From Pseudomonas sp. CFII64 (GTDB taxonomy: Bacteria > Pseudomonadota > Gammaproteobacteria > Pseudomonadales > Pseudomonadaceae), in the NCBI RefSeq assembly GCF_000416235.1, contig NZ_ATLO01000010.1:1-64000 (forward strand): a DNA stretch of 64,000 nucleotides. Reading direction: 5' to 3'. Positions 17,483 through 26,097 of this stretch are shown one piece after another; the first letter of the stretch is position 1, and every line of letters starts with the position of its first letter. The position numbers and the translations under genes were made by a program. The notes under the pieces are model-generated. The model had not been told where the DNA came from, ran no database searches, and saw nothing but the letters and a program-made list of their open reading frames with translations.

Positions 17483-18169
17483 ATGAATTTTGTGATCGAA
17501 AACTGGGGGTTCATCTCCAAAGGCTTGTGGATGACCTTGCGTCTGGCGCTGGTCATCCTGCTGTTCACCTCTGTCATTTCAGCGGTGTTCGGCGTGCTGG
17601 CGACGCTGCGCAGCCCGCTGTTGCGCCTGGTGATCCATGCCTATGTCGAGCTGTTCCGTTCGATTCCGCTGATCGTCAACGTGTTCTTCATCTTCTTCGG
17701 TGCGCCGATGATGGGCCTGGACCTCAGCCCGTTTGCGGCGGTGGTTACCGGCCTGACACTTTGGGGCAGCGCCAACGGCATCGAAATCGTGCGTGGCGGT
17801 CTGGAATCGGTGGCCCGTCACCAGTGGAAAAGCGCCTGGGCGCTGGGGCTGCGGCCTTGGCACATCTATCTGTACATCATCGCGCCGCAATCGATGCGGG
17901 CGATTCTACCGGCCTTCACCGGCCTGCTGACCATGCTCGTGCAAGCCACTTCACTGGGAGCGCTGGTGGGTGTCGGCGAGTTTCTCAAGGTCGGCCAAAT
18001 CATTATCGAGCGCTCCACGGTCATGACCGGCGTCAGTCCGGCGTTCACGGTCTATGGCGTGGTGCTGCTGGTTTATTTCGTTATCTGTTCGGCGCTGACC
18101 TGGCTCAGTCGTTATCTCGAACGTCGCCTGGGTCGCCCGGTGACGCGTCCAACTCATTCAGAGGTTTGA
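17483..18169 (+). CDS. Polar amino-acid ABC transporter permease, second subunit
   Basis: This 228-residue permease has YVELFRSIPLIVNVFFIFFG near residue 55 and an EAA loop in the ESVARHQWKSAWALGLRPW region. ATG 17483 is preferred to a TTG six bases upstream. It pairs with the permease at 16813. The lyase gene begins 3 bp after its stop, so the enzyme is made with the transporter. Confidence 0.92.
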   Translation: MNFVIENWGFISKGLWMTLRLALVILLFTSVISAVFGVLATLRSPLLRLVIHAYVELFRSIPLIVNVFFIFFGAPMMGLDLSPFAAVVTGLTLWGSANGIEIVRGGLESVARHQWKSAWALGLRPWHIYLYIIAPQSMRAILPAFTGLLTMLVQATSLGALVGVGEFLKVGQIIIERSTVMTGVSPAFTVYGVVLLVYFVICSALTWLSRYLERRLGRPVTRPTHSEV

Positions 18170-18171
18170 TC

Positions 18172-19674
18172 ATGCAGGAATCCAAAGTCAGTCGTCGCTT
18201 GAAAGAAACCACCGCGCCAGAGGTCAACGAATACATTTATCAGCCGCGCCTGGAAGGCTTTGCCCAAGGGTTTGTCAACCTGGGTAACGTCAACAAGGCG
18301 CACATTGTGATGCTCGCCGAACAGGGCCTGATTCGCCATGAACATGCCGCCGTGCTGGCCAAAGGCGTACTCGACATGGAAGCCGCTGGCCCTGACGCGG
18401 TGACGCTGGACCCGTCCCGGGAAGACGCGTATTTCAACTACGAAGCGCATTTGATCGAGCAGATCGGCACTGATATTGGCGGTCGTCTGCACACCGGGCG
18501 CAGTCGCAACGATATCCTTGCCACCCTTGACCGGCTGCGTTGCCGGGAAGTGCTGCTCAATCTGGTGGACTTGCTGCATCAGGTGCGCCAGACCGCGCTG
18601 AGCAATGCCCGCCGGTATGCCGAAATCGTCATGCCGGGCTACACCCATCTGCAACCGGCGCAACCCATTACTTACGGTTACTACCTGTCTGCGGTGGAGC
18701 AGGCCTTGCAGCGCGACACCCAGCGCTTGACGCAAACCCTGGACGCCATGAATCAGAGCCCGCTGGGTGCCGCGGCATTCGCCGGCACGCCATTCGCCAT
18801 CGACCGCACGCGCACGGCCGAACTGCTGGGTTTCGACGGCTATCTGGACAACGCGCTGGACGCGGTGGGTTCCCGGGATTTCATTCTGGAAAGCTTGTCG
18901 CACTTGAGTTTGCTGTCAGTGTTCTGGAGTCGGGTAGCTCAGGATTATTTTGTCTGGAGCACCCATGAATTCAGCCTCATCGAGTTCCCGGACAGCGTTG
19001 CGGCGACTTCCAGCATCATGCCGCAGAAGAAAAATCCGACGGTGCTCGAATACCTCAAAGGCCGCACCGGGCATATCGTCGGCCTGTTGATGGGCGCGAG
19101 CATCACGGTCAAGGGCAGCAATTTCTCCCACACAGGGGACGCCAATCGCGAGGGCACGCGAGGTTTCTGGGAAGCCGCCGAGGAAGTGCAGCGTTGCCTG
19201 AAGCTGCTGGATCTGGTGCTGCGCACGGCGACGCCCAACACGCAACTGGCCGCGCGCCGTGCCGGTGAAGATTTTTCCACGGCGACCGGGCTGGCCGACC
19301 TGATCGTGCGCGAAGCCGACCTGTCGTTTCGCGAGGCGCACCATGTGGTGGGCGCGGCGGTGCGCATGGCCATGGATGCCGGGCTCTCGGCGCATCAGGT
19401 CGACACGACCATGGTGGACATGTGCGCGGTTGAACAACTGGGACATCCGCTGAAATTGTCCGCCGACAAGGTGCGCGAATGCCTGGATCCTGCCGCCAAT
19501 GTGCAATCCCGTGCTTCGGCGGGCGGGCCGTCGCTGGTTGCGCTGGTGCCGAGCCTGGACAAAGCCGACGCGCGGATTGCCCGCGAACGCCAGGCCAATC
19601 AAGCGCGTCGCGACCGGTTTGCCGCCGCCGATGATCGTTTGCAGGCCGCAACGCGCCTTCAGGCTGGCCTATGA
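18172..19674 (+). CDS. Argininosuccinate lyase/EDDS lyase-like C-N lyase
   Basis: This 500-residue protein belongs to the aspartase/fumarase superfamily, which releases fumarate from N-substituted aspartates. All three signatures are present: HTGRSRND (107-114), [11 protein letters not shown] with Thr158-His159, and [10 protein letters not shown] (280-289) on the catalytic loop. It lacks the N-terminal WGGRF of housekeeping ArgH and is longer than its usual 455-470 residues, as I recall is also true of EDDS lyase, the closest known non-ArgH relative. It lies inside the ABC operon and overlaps the ATPase gene by 4 bp, which argues for catabolism of an imported compound. Candidate substrates are argininosuccinate, EDDS or aspergillomarasmine-like compounds. 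A housekeeping argH should lie elsewhere in the genome. Confidence 0.85.
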   Translation: MQESKVSRRLKETTAPEVNEYIYQPRLEGFAQGFVNLGNVNKAHIVMLAEQGLIRHEHAAVLAKGVLDMEAAGPDAVTLDPSREDAYFNYEAHLIEQIGTDIGGRLHTGRSRNDILATLDRLRCREVLLNLVDLLHQVRQTALSNARRYAEIVMPGYTHLQPAQPITYGYYLSAVEQALQRDTQRLTQTLDAMNQSPLGAAAFAGTPFAIDRTRTAELLGFDGYLDNALDAVGSRDFILESLSHLSLLSVFWSRVAQDYFVWSTHEFSLIEFPDSVAATSSIMPQKKNPTVLEYLKGRTGHIVGLLMGASITVKGSNFSHTGDANREGTRGFWEAAEEVQRCLKLLDLVLRTATPNTQLAARRAGEDFSTATGLADLIVREADLSFREAHHVVGAAVRMAMDAGLSAHQVDTTMVDMCAVEQLGHPLKLSADKVRECLDPAANVQSRASAGGPSLVALVPSLDKADARIARERQANQARRDRFAAADDRLQAATRLQAGL

Positions 19675-20411
19675 GCGCAATGCTGACAGTGCGCGATCTG
19701 CGCAAACGTTTCGGTGAACATGAAGTGGTCAAGGGCGTCGACCTCGATGTGGAGGAGGGCGAAGTGGTGGTGGTGATCGGGCCGAGCGGCTCGGGCAAGT
19801 CGACCTTCATTCGCTGCCTCAACAGCCTGGAAGAGCCTTCGGGCGGCACCGTGGTCATCGATGGCGGCGCGGCAACGCAGGCCGGGGACCGCAAGGCGCT
19901 GGCGAAATTGCGTGAAGAAGTCGGCATGGTCTTTCAGGACTACACGCTGTTTCCGCACATGACCGTGCTGGCCAACATGACCCTGGCGCCGGTCAAGCTC
20001 AAGCGGATGTCCAAGGCCGAGGCCCGGGAAAGTGCGTTGCAGCTGCTCGACCGCGTCGGCTTGCGCCACAAAGCCAACGGTTATCCGTCGGAATTGTCCG
20101 GCGGTCAGCAGCAACGCGTGGCCATTGTGCGCGCCCTGGCGATGCGTCCGCGCCTGTTGCTGTTCGACGAGCCCACTTCCGCCCTGGACCCGGAGACCGT
20201 CGGCGATGTGCTCAACGTCATGAAGGGGCTGGCCAAGGAAGGCATGACCATGATCGTCGTCACCCACGAAATGGGTTTTGCGCGGGAAGTGGCGGATCGC
20301 GTGGTGTTCTTCGACAGCGGGCGCATCATCGAGCAAGGTCCGCCGGAGCAGATTTTCTCCGCGCCACGGGAAGAGCGCACCCGGCAATTCCTGAGTTCGG
20401 TGCTGCGCTGA
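19671..20411 (+). CDS. Polar amino-acid ABC transporter ATPase (GlnQ type)
   Basis: This 246-residue ATPase has Walker [11 protein letters not shown]-loop [11 protein letters not shown], signature [15 protein letters not shown], Walker [15 protein letters not shown] and an H-loop (VVTHEMGFA). Its ATGA overlap with the lyase gene couples their translation. It completes the importer (binding protein, two permeases, ATPase). A LysR gene converges on it from the other side. Confidence 0.95.
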   Translation: MSAMLTVRDLRKRFGEHEVVKGVDLDVEEGEVVVVIGPSGSGKSTFIRCLNSLEEPSGGTVVIDGGAATQAGDRKALAKLREEVGMVFQDYTLFPHMTVLANMTLAPVKLKRMSKAEARESALQLLDRVGLRHKANGYPSELSGGQQQRVAIVRALAMRPRLLLFDEPTSALDPETVGDVLNVMKGLAKEGMTMIVVTHEMGFAREVADRVVFFDSGRIIEQGPPEQIFSAPREERTRQFLSSVLR

Positions 20412-20427
20412 CCCTCAGCCTTTGCGC

Positions 20428-21357
20428 TTATCCCTTGCGATAGGTGGTACTCAGCTTGCGCGCCAGCTGGATGAAATTTTCCAGCGGCGCGGGCGGGTTG
20501 AAGGTGCGACACACCAGCGTCAGCGGCGCGAGCAAGCGTGGCCGGGCGTCGAGAATCCGGCAGTACACGACGCTTTCCCGGTGCACATCCTTCATGGACG
20601 CCGGAACAATCGACACCCCGGCGCCAGCGGCCACCAGGCTGACGTTGGTCAGCATGCGCTCGACCTCGAAAGCGATATGCGGATCGAAACCGGCGTTCCG
20701 GCAGGCCTTGATCAGATTCGCGTACATGCCCGGTGCGCCGGGGCGACGTACCAGGATGAATTTTTCGTCCTTGAGGGCGTTGATGGAAATTTCCGGCATC
20801 TGCGTCGAGGCGTCCACCTGAGCGAGCAGTGGGTGGCGCACCGGCAAAGTCAGAAGCATTTCTTCGTTATGCAGACGATGAAACTGGATGCTCTGATGCT
20901 GTCCTACAGGTGCGCGCAGGATGCCTACATCGAGACGGCCTTCGATGGCTTCTTCAGTCAGCTCTCGGGCACTGCCTTCCTTCAACGCCACTTCGACGCC
21001 GGGATAACGCTCGCGATAGGCACGGATGATTTGCGGGATCAGCGGATGCGTGGCGGCTGAGCTGGTGAAGCCGATGATCAGCGTGCCTTCGATGCCATTG
21101 GCAACCCGCGAAGCCTTGAGCGCACCTTGCTCGACACGGGTCAGAATGTCCTGGGCTTCGGCAAGAAATACCAGCCCGCCCGCCGTCAGATCGACGCCCT
21201 TGGGATGGCGTTTGAACAACTCGAAGCCCAGTTCCTGTTCCAGCGCGCGGATCTGCTGGCTCAGCGGCGGTTGCTGCATATTCAGGCGCACCGCTGCACG
21301 GGTGAAATGTCGTTCTTCGGCCACCATGACGAAATAACGCAGATGTCGAAGTTCCAT
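20428..21357 (-). CDS. LysR-family regulator (BenM/CatM-like subgroup)
   Basis: This 309-residue LysR-type regulator begins MELRHLRYFVMVAEERHFTR, typical of the BenM/CatM/AmpR-like subgroup, with HTH through about residue 60 (MQQPPLSQQIRALEQELG). The effector domain carries TSSAATHPLIPQIIRAYRER. It is divergent from the DctA-like symporter at 21499 with a 141-bp shared control region, so it probably governs that transporter. AGGATA precedes the start. Confidence 0.92.
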   Translation of the reverse strand: MELRHLRYFVMVAEERHFTRAAVRLNMQQPPLSQQIRALEQELGFELFKRHPKGVDLTAGGLVFLAEAQDILTRVEQGALKASRVANGIEGTLIIGFTSSAATHPLIPQIIRAYRERYPGVEVALKEGSARELTEEAIEGRLDVGILRAPVGQHQSIQFHRLHNEEMLLTLPVRHPLLAQVDASTQMPEISINALKDEKFILVRRPGAPGMYANLIKACRNAGFDPHIAFEVERMLTNVSLVAAGAGVSIVPASMKDVHRESVVYCRILDARPRLLAPLTLVCRTFNPPAPLENFIQLARKLSTTYRKG

Positions 21358-21498
21358 GTTGGTATATCCTGTGCCAAGACTTATTATTGCGGGCCGGCCA
21401 AAAACAGATTATGCCGAGGTTCATTCCACGCGTGGCTACTATGGCTGAAGCCGAGACATTGCGACAATAACAATAATATTTTTTGTGGCGGAGCCTCG

Positions 21499-22758
21499 AT
21501 GCCTGTCAAGCTTCTCAAGAATGCGACCCTGCAAATCCTGCTCGCCATTAGTTGTGGCGTCCTGTTGGGATTGCTGCGTCCGGATCTGGCCGTCTACATG
21601 AAACCGCTGAGCGATGGTTTCGTGAAGTTGATCGGCTTGCTGATGCCTTTCATCATGTTCCTGCTGGTGTGTTCCGGAGTGGCGAGTCTGCACCAGCAAG
21701 TCAAACATGTGCGACTGGTGCGTAAGGTATTTGTTTATTTTCAGATGATGTCGATTGTTGCGTTGTTGTTGGGGATGGCCACAGCGCTGTTGTTCAGTTT
21801 GGATACAACGACGGCGCAGCTCTTTCCCGCGCGTTTTGTCGAAGCGGCGGCGGCACTTGCCAACCCGGCGACACCGGCAAGCGAGTTGTTTGGCGAATTC
21901 TCCCTGGCAGAGGTTTGGTCCAGTATTTACCGGGCTTTGGCGCAGAATCTGGTCCTGCAGGTCATGCTGCTGGCGGTGATTTCGGGGCTGCTGTTGCCTC
22001 GGGTCGGGCCGGTGGGGAAAGTCTTGCAGGGCCGTCTGGAAGTCGCGATCAGTCTGTTGTTTCGAGTATTACGCCTGATCTTGAAGTTTGCCCCGGCTGC
22101 TGCATTTGGTGCCATGGCATTTACTGTCGGTAAATATGGCGTGGTGTCAATTCTTCCCTTATTTAAATTCGTGCTGGTCATGTATCTGGTGTGCGCGCTA
22201 TTTGTCGTGTTTATTCTGGCAAGTATGGCCCGAGCAGTCGGAATAAGTTTGTGGCGCTTGACCGTTTATATCAAGGAAGAACTGTTGCTGGTGACGTTCA
22301 CTGGCGCATCGGTGGCGGCAATTCCGGGGCTGATCAGCAAGCTGGAACACTTGGGTTGTGATCGACAAGTTGTGCGTCTGGTGTTGACCACTGGCTACAC
22401 CTTTAACTTGAGCGGATCAAATATTTATGTCACCACCTCGGTGATGTTTCTTGCCCATCTGGCAGGACTGGAGCTGAGCAGTGTGCAATTGATCGGTGTG
22501 TTGCTGATCTGCATGCTGACGTCATTGGGTTCGACCAGCGTCGCCGGCTCGGCGTTTTTTACCCTGATCGCCACCTTGAATATGCTGCATGTCATTCCTC
22601 TGGAAAGCGTGGGTCTGCTGCTAGGGGTTGAGCGCCTGATGAAATGTCGATCCCTGACCAACGTGCTGGGCAACTGCGTCGCGTGTCTGGTCATCTGCTG
22701 CTGGCAGCGCTCCATTGATCGGGTGGCGTTGCGCCAAGGGTTGGCGGCTGGCTCCTGA
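21499..22758 (+). CDS. Diverged DctA-type dicarboxylate/amino-acid:cation symporter
   Basis: This 419-residue polytopic protein belongs to the SDF/DAACS family and is closest in layout to C4-dicarboxylate carrier DctA. The re-entrant loop region is preceded by YIKEELLLV and followed by LEHLGCDRQVVRLVLTTGY, and the late block ends SLTNVLGN. Several functional motifs differ from my recollection of DctA: the Ser-rich hairpin reads FTGASVAA, NLDGT is NLSGSN, and GIDRFMSEARALTN is GVERLMKCRSLTN, one residue shorter. This suggests altered substrate or ion coupling. It lies between two ASL-family lyase genes, so fumarate, aspartate or an N-substituted aspartate are reasonable candidates. ATG 21499 begins the first helix. 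Confidence 0.88.
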   Translation: MPVKLLKNATLQILLAISCGVLLGLLRPDLAVYMKPLSDGFVKLIGLLMPFIMFLLVCSGVASLHQQVKHVRLVRKVFVYFQMMSIVALLLGMATALLFSLDTTTAQLFPARFVEAAAALANPATPASELFGEFSLAEVWSSIYRALAQNLVLQVMLLAVISGLLLPRVGPVGKVLQGRLEVAISLLFRVLRLILKFAPAAAFGAMAFTVGKYGVVSILPLFKFVLVMYLVCALFVVFILASMARAVGISLWRLTVYIKEELLLVTFTGASVAAIPGLISKLEHLGCDRQVVRLVLTTGYTFNLSGSNIYVTTSVMFLAHLAGLELSSVQLIGVLLICMLTSLGSTSVAGSAFFTLIATLNMLHVIPLESVGLLLGVERLMKCRSLTNVLGNCVACLVICCWQRSIDRVALRQGLAAGS

Positions 22759-22775
22759 ATATCCATCGACCGGTA

Positions 22776-22915
22776 CAGACTGTGTGAAAACTACTGCGCT
22801 CGGCAATACTGCGTTAAAAACAGGCGGAAAATGCTCATTTAGAACACCTAGACTCCGCTTTTCCGCCTGTTTTTGCCTTGTCTTGCCTTCGCTCGTGACG
22901 TTTTCACACAGTCTG
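22776..22915. mobile_element. 140-bp MITE-like element
   Basis: Perfect 16-bp terminal inverted repeats (CAGACTGTGTGAAAAC at 22776-22791 and its complement at 22900-22915) enclose a second perfect 16-bp inverted pair (22816-22831 and 22859-22874). The element is flanked by a 4-bp direct repeat, GGTA (22772-22775 and 22916-22919). Removing it rebuilds CCGGTAGGAGGGGACTTG, the same REP sequence found intact at 35778. No protein is encoded. The parent IS family is not assigned. Confidence 0.8.
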
Positions 22916-22916
22916 G

Positions 22917-23019
22917 GTAGGAGGGGACTTGTCCCCGAATGCGATGGTCCTGACAACGAAAATCCGCAAGGTTAACGCTGCCTGTGCTACCGCCTTTCGG
23001 GGACAAGTTCCCTCCTGCG
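22917..23019. repeat. REP pair interrupted at its left end
   Basis: GTAGGAGGGGACTTGTCCCC (from 22917) and its inverted partner (about 22996-23019, TTCGGGGACAAGTTCCCTCC) form a BIME-like pair. The left REP was the insertion target of the adjacent MITE-like element. Together they fill the gap between the symporter and the convergent lyase gene, where no other gene is seen. Confidence 0.75.
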
Positions 23020-23032
23020 AAACCGTATTTAA

Positions 23033-24631
23033 CTAGTTCTTCGAATCCAGCAGCTTCTCGAACGCGCGGTCCAGATCGCCGTCGGCCTGGGTGATTTTCT
23101 GGCGGCGTTCCTGCAACCAGCCCTGGTCTGCGGACAGCGTCTTACGCGCTTCGTTGAGCATGCGTTGCACTTCCTGTGGCTGCGGGCCGCCCGTGCCTTT
23201 GCGGGTCTTGACCATGTTTTCCGGCGACAGCGCGGCGCGGAATTCGGCTTCGTCCAGAGGCAGCGTGTTGGGCGTCCAGCTGTATTTGTCAGCGGCCTTT
23301 GCGTAGAGCTTCTGTGCATCGGCAAACGGGAAGGTCTTGGGTGTCGTGCCGTTGTCGCGAGCTTCGGTGACGATCAGCGACGCAAAGCTGTGACCGATGC
23401 GGAAAGGCACTTTGTGCTGGCGTTCCAGGGTGTCGGCCAGTTCCATGGAAGTGGTCCACTCCGATTCAAGCTCTTCCAGCGCTCGTTGCGGGTTGACCTG
23501 CAAGGCGTCCAGCACACTGTTCATACCGTCGAACATGTCCTTGGTCGAGGTGAACAACCCCAGGGAATCGAAGGCGAATTTGTAGTCGGTCATGCCGGTG
23601 GTGACGTTGTGCGCGCGCAAGGTCACGGTTTGCGCGAGGCCGACCACATCCGAAGCCGATTCACGGGCGCGCATCAACAGGCCGGGGTTGCGTTTCTGCG
23701 GCATGGCGCTGCTGGTGTAAGTCGAACCTTCATCAAGCAGCAGCCAAGGGCGGATCTGGTGATATTGCGTGTGGATGTCACCGATCATGGCGCCGACCCG
23801 GATCGCCGAGGACGACGCGATATTTGCCGCTTCCAGCGGGATGTCGTAGGTCGAGACCTGGCTGGAGTCCAGGGAGTTTTCCCGCACACTATCAAAGCCG
23901 AGCAGCTGCGCCAGACGTTCGCGGTTCAGCGGGTAAGCCGAGTTCGCCAGCACCGCCGTGCCCATCGGGCTCTGATTCAGACGTGTGTACAGCTCGCGGA
24001 TGCGTTGGCCGTCACGGTCGAAAGCGGCTTCAAAGGCCAGCAGATAGTGGGCGTAGCTGATGGGCATGGCCTGCACACCGTTGGTGTACGCCGGGACCAG
24101 GGTGTCGACGTTTTTCGCGGCCAGGTCCAGCACACGCTGACGCGTCGAGTTCAAGGCATCGGCATAGGCCAGCACCTGAAAGCGCAACTTCGCCAGGCGG
24201 TAAGTGGCGAGCATGTCCTGACGGCTGCGGCCGGAGTGAATCAGTGACGCTTCAGGGCCGATCTTGTCGGTCATGATCTGTTCAAGCTGCAACACATCGC
24301 TGGGCTGCTTGCCACCCGGTTTGTCCGCCTGATCAATGGCGAAGCGCACACCACCGGCAATCTTGCGGCCCATTTCCGGCTTGACGATGCCTTCCTCGGT
24401 GAGCATCACGATTGAGGCTTTGTTGATGCGGTTCAGCCAGGAAAACTGGCTTTCGGATTTATCGCCTTTGGCCTGGGATTTTTCCACCGAGGCGCCGATT
24501 TTTTTGGCCTGGGCGGCGCATTGTTCGGTGGTGCTGCAAGGAACATCGGCCGTGTTCGCGGCATAGGCGCCGTAACTGGCGCTCAGGACATAAGCCACGG
24601 CCAGGTGGATCAGGGTTTTTTTTGTGTTCAT
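23033..24631 (-). CDS. Exported argininosuccinate-lyase-family protein
   Basis: This 532-residue protein has a signal peptide (KKTLIHLAVAYVLSASYGAYA, cut near Ala24-Ala25) followed by an aspartase/fumarase-superfamily body. Cys32 and Cys38 could form a periplasmic disulphide. It resembles the cytoplasmic lyase at 18172 (INKASIVMLTEEGIV versus [15 protein letters not shown]). Motif 1 is HSGRSRQD (132-139) and motif 3 is SSAMPQKRNP (307-316), with the loop Ser retained. Motif 2 reads AYTNGVQAMP, so the family's active-site His of [10 protein letters not shown] is Asn184. It could be a lyase with altered chemistry, a lyase using another acid/base, or a non-catalytic binding protein. It is downstream of an OprD porin gene by 60 bp and likely co-transcribed with it. 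Confidence 0.85.
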   Translation of the reverse strand: MNTKKTLIHLAVAYVLSASYGAYAANTADVPCSTTEQCAAQAKKIGASVEKSQAKGDKSESQFSWLNRINKASIVMLTEEGIVKPEMGRKIAGGVRFAIDQADKPGGKQPSDVLQLEQIMTDKIGPEASLIHSGRSRQDMLATYRLAKLRFQVLAYADALNSTRQRVLDLAAKNVDTLVPAYTNGVQAMPISYAHYLLAFEAAFDRDGQRIRELYTRLNQSPMGTAVLANSAYPLNRERLAQLLGFDSVRENSLDSSQVSTYDIPLEAANIASSSAIRVGAMIGDIHTQYHQIRPWLLLDEGSTYTSSAMPQKRNPGLLMRARESASDVVGLAQTVTLRAHNVTTGMTDYKFAFDSLGLFTSTKDMFDGMNSVLDALQVNPQRALEELESEWTTSMELADTLERQHKVPFRIGHSFASLIVTEARDNGTTPKTFPFADAQKLYAKAADKYSWTPNTLPLDEAEFRAALSPENMVKTRKGTGGPQPQEVQRMLNEARKTLSADQGWLQERRQKITQADGDLDRAFEKLLDSKN

Positions 24632-24691
24632 TCGGGGCTCCGTTCCCGACGAATGTCGGGAATTTCAAGGCGTGTTAGCGATTGATTGGGG

Positions 24692-25939
24692 TCACAACAG
24701 CGGCAGCGTGTAACTGACAATGAAGCGGTTCTGGTCGATGTCATTGCCGCTACCATTGCTGCGATAACTGCCGTTACGCCATGTCACTTCGAGGTTCTTC
24801 AACGGCGAGCTCTGGAACGCGTAGCTGATATCGGTATTGCGCTCCCACTCGGTGCCTTCCAGGGTCTTGGTGCGGGCGAAGTTGTCGCCCTTGAGGTAGC
24901 GGGTCATGAAGGTCAGGCCGGGAATGCCGACGCTGGCGAAGTCGAAGTCATAACGCGCCTGCCAGGATTTCTCGTCGGGGTTGGCGAAGTCCGGGGAGAT
25001 CATCACGTAGTTGACGAGGTACGAATCGGTGCCGTCCAGGTGCGGGAATCCGGTTTCACCTTTCATGCTTTGCCAGGCCGCGCCGAACGAATGCCCGCTG
25101 ATGCGATAGGTGAAACGCGCGCCGAGTGCCTGGTTATCGATGTTGGTATTGCCGTCCTTGCTGGAGTCGGCGTAACGCAGGTCAGTCTTAAACGACTGGG
25201 ATTCGCCGATGGGCAAGGTGTGGACGATATTGAAGATATGTTGCTTGTAGTTCTTCTCCAGTCCGCCGTAGTGGTAACTGGTGGTGAGGGTTTTGTCCCA
25301 GGCATAACTGGCGCTGGCGAAGTTGAATTGATCGCTGGGCACCGCGCCTTTGACGCCCTTGGCCGATACCTCGATATCGTCATGGCCGCTGACATTGCGC
25401 AGGGTATTGCTGGTCAGCTGTCCGGCATTGAGGGTCATGCGGTCGATGTCGGTGGACGTCACTTGTGCGCCGCGAAAGGTCTGCGGCAACAGACGACCGT
25501 CGTTGGGCAACACGGTGGGCAGCTTGGGGATCAAGGTGCCGACGCGCAGCACGGTTTTGGAAATCCGCGCCTTGCCGGTCACGCCGCTGCGGCCATAATT
25601 ATCCGGGGCTTTTTCGTCGCCCACTGGCAGCAGGCCCGAGTTCTGGCGGTCCGGTCCGGAGTCCAGCTTCAGCCCAAACAAGCCCATGGCATCGACGCCA
25701 AAACCCACCGGGCCTTCGGTGAAACCCGATTCGTATTTGAGGATCAGGCCCTGAGCCCACTCGTCGCGCTTGGACTGGGCGGCGCCGTCCTGACGATAAT
25801 CGCTGTTGAAGTAGAAGTTGCGCAGTTCGAGTTCGGCTTTGCTGTCTTCCAGAAAATCCGCTTCGGCCATGTTCGGCAGGGCGAGAGACAGACCGAGTAC
25901 AGCAGTCGTGAAACCTAGAGCAGAAGGGGATTTGTGCAT
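24692..25939 (-). CDS. OprD-family outer-membrane porin
   Basis: This 415-residue protein has a signal peptide ending about AEA-DF. It matches the OprD/OccD-OccK family: FLEDSKAELELRNFYFN at the mature N-terminus, the SGVTGKARISKTVLRVGTL block, aromatic girdle strands, and a C-terminal strand ending in SYTLPLL. ATG 25939 gives a proper signal peptide; an in-frame start at 26014 would add 25 residues. OprD porins pass specific small carboxylates and amino acids. It is the first gene of a probable two-gene operon with the exported lyase, so the porin may admit that protein's substrate. Confidence 0.92.
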   Translation of the reverse strand: MHKSPSALGFTTAVLGLSLALPNMAEADFLEDSKAELELRNFYFNSDYRQDGAAQSKRDEWAQGLILKYESGFTEGPVGFGVDAMGLFGLKLDSGPDRQNSGLLPVGDEKAPDNYGRSGVTGKARISKTVLRVGTLIPKLPTVLPNDGRLLPQTFRGAQVTSTDIDRMTLNAGQLTSNTLRNVSGHDDIEVSAKGVKGAVPSDQFNFASASYAWDKTLTTSYHYGGLEKNYKQHIFNIVHTLPIGESQSFKTDLRYADSSKDGNTNIDNQALGARFTYRISGHSFGAAWQSMKGETGFPHLDGTDSYLVNYVMISPDFANPDEKSWQARYDFDFASVGIPGLTFMTRYLKGDNFARTKTLEGTEWERNTDISYAFQSSPLKNLEVTWRNGSYRSNGSGNDIDQNRFIVSYTLPLL

Positions 25940-26097
25940 TGTTATTCCCGGCGTGTAGCCTTTATTTTTAGAATTATTGCCGCGCGTCCACTCATCACAG
26001 CGCGCGGTTTCCAAAGGCTAATGCTTGCAATCGGGAATTAAAAATATATAGAAAGTTGCTGTTCGAGACGTTTTAGATATGGTCTTGGGTTTGCCCC

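Noticed and set aside
17527..18171. Open frame extending the lyase gene upstream through the second permease
   Set aside because: This part is an alternative-frame reading of the permease; ATG 18172 gives the family N-terminus and follows the permease stop by 3 bp.
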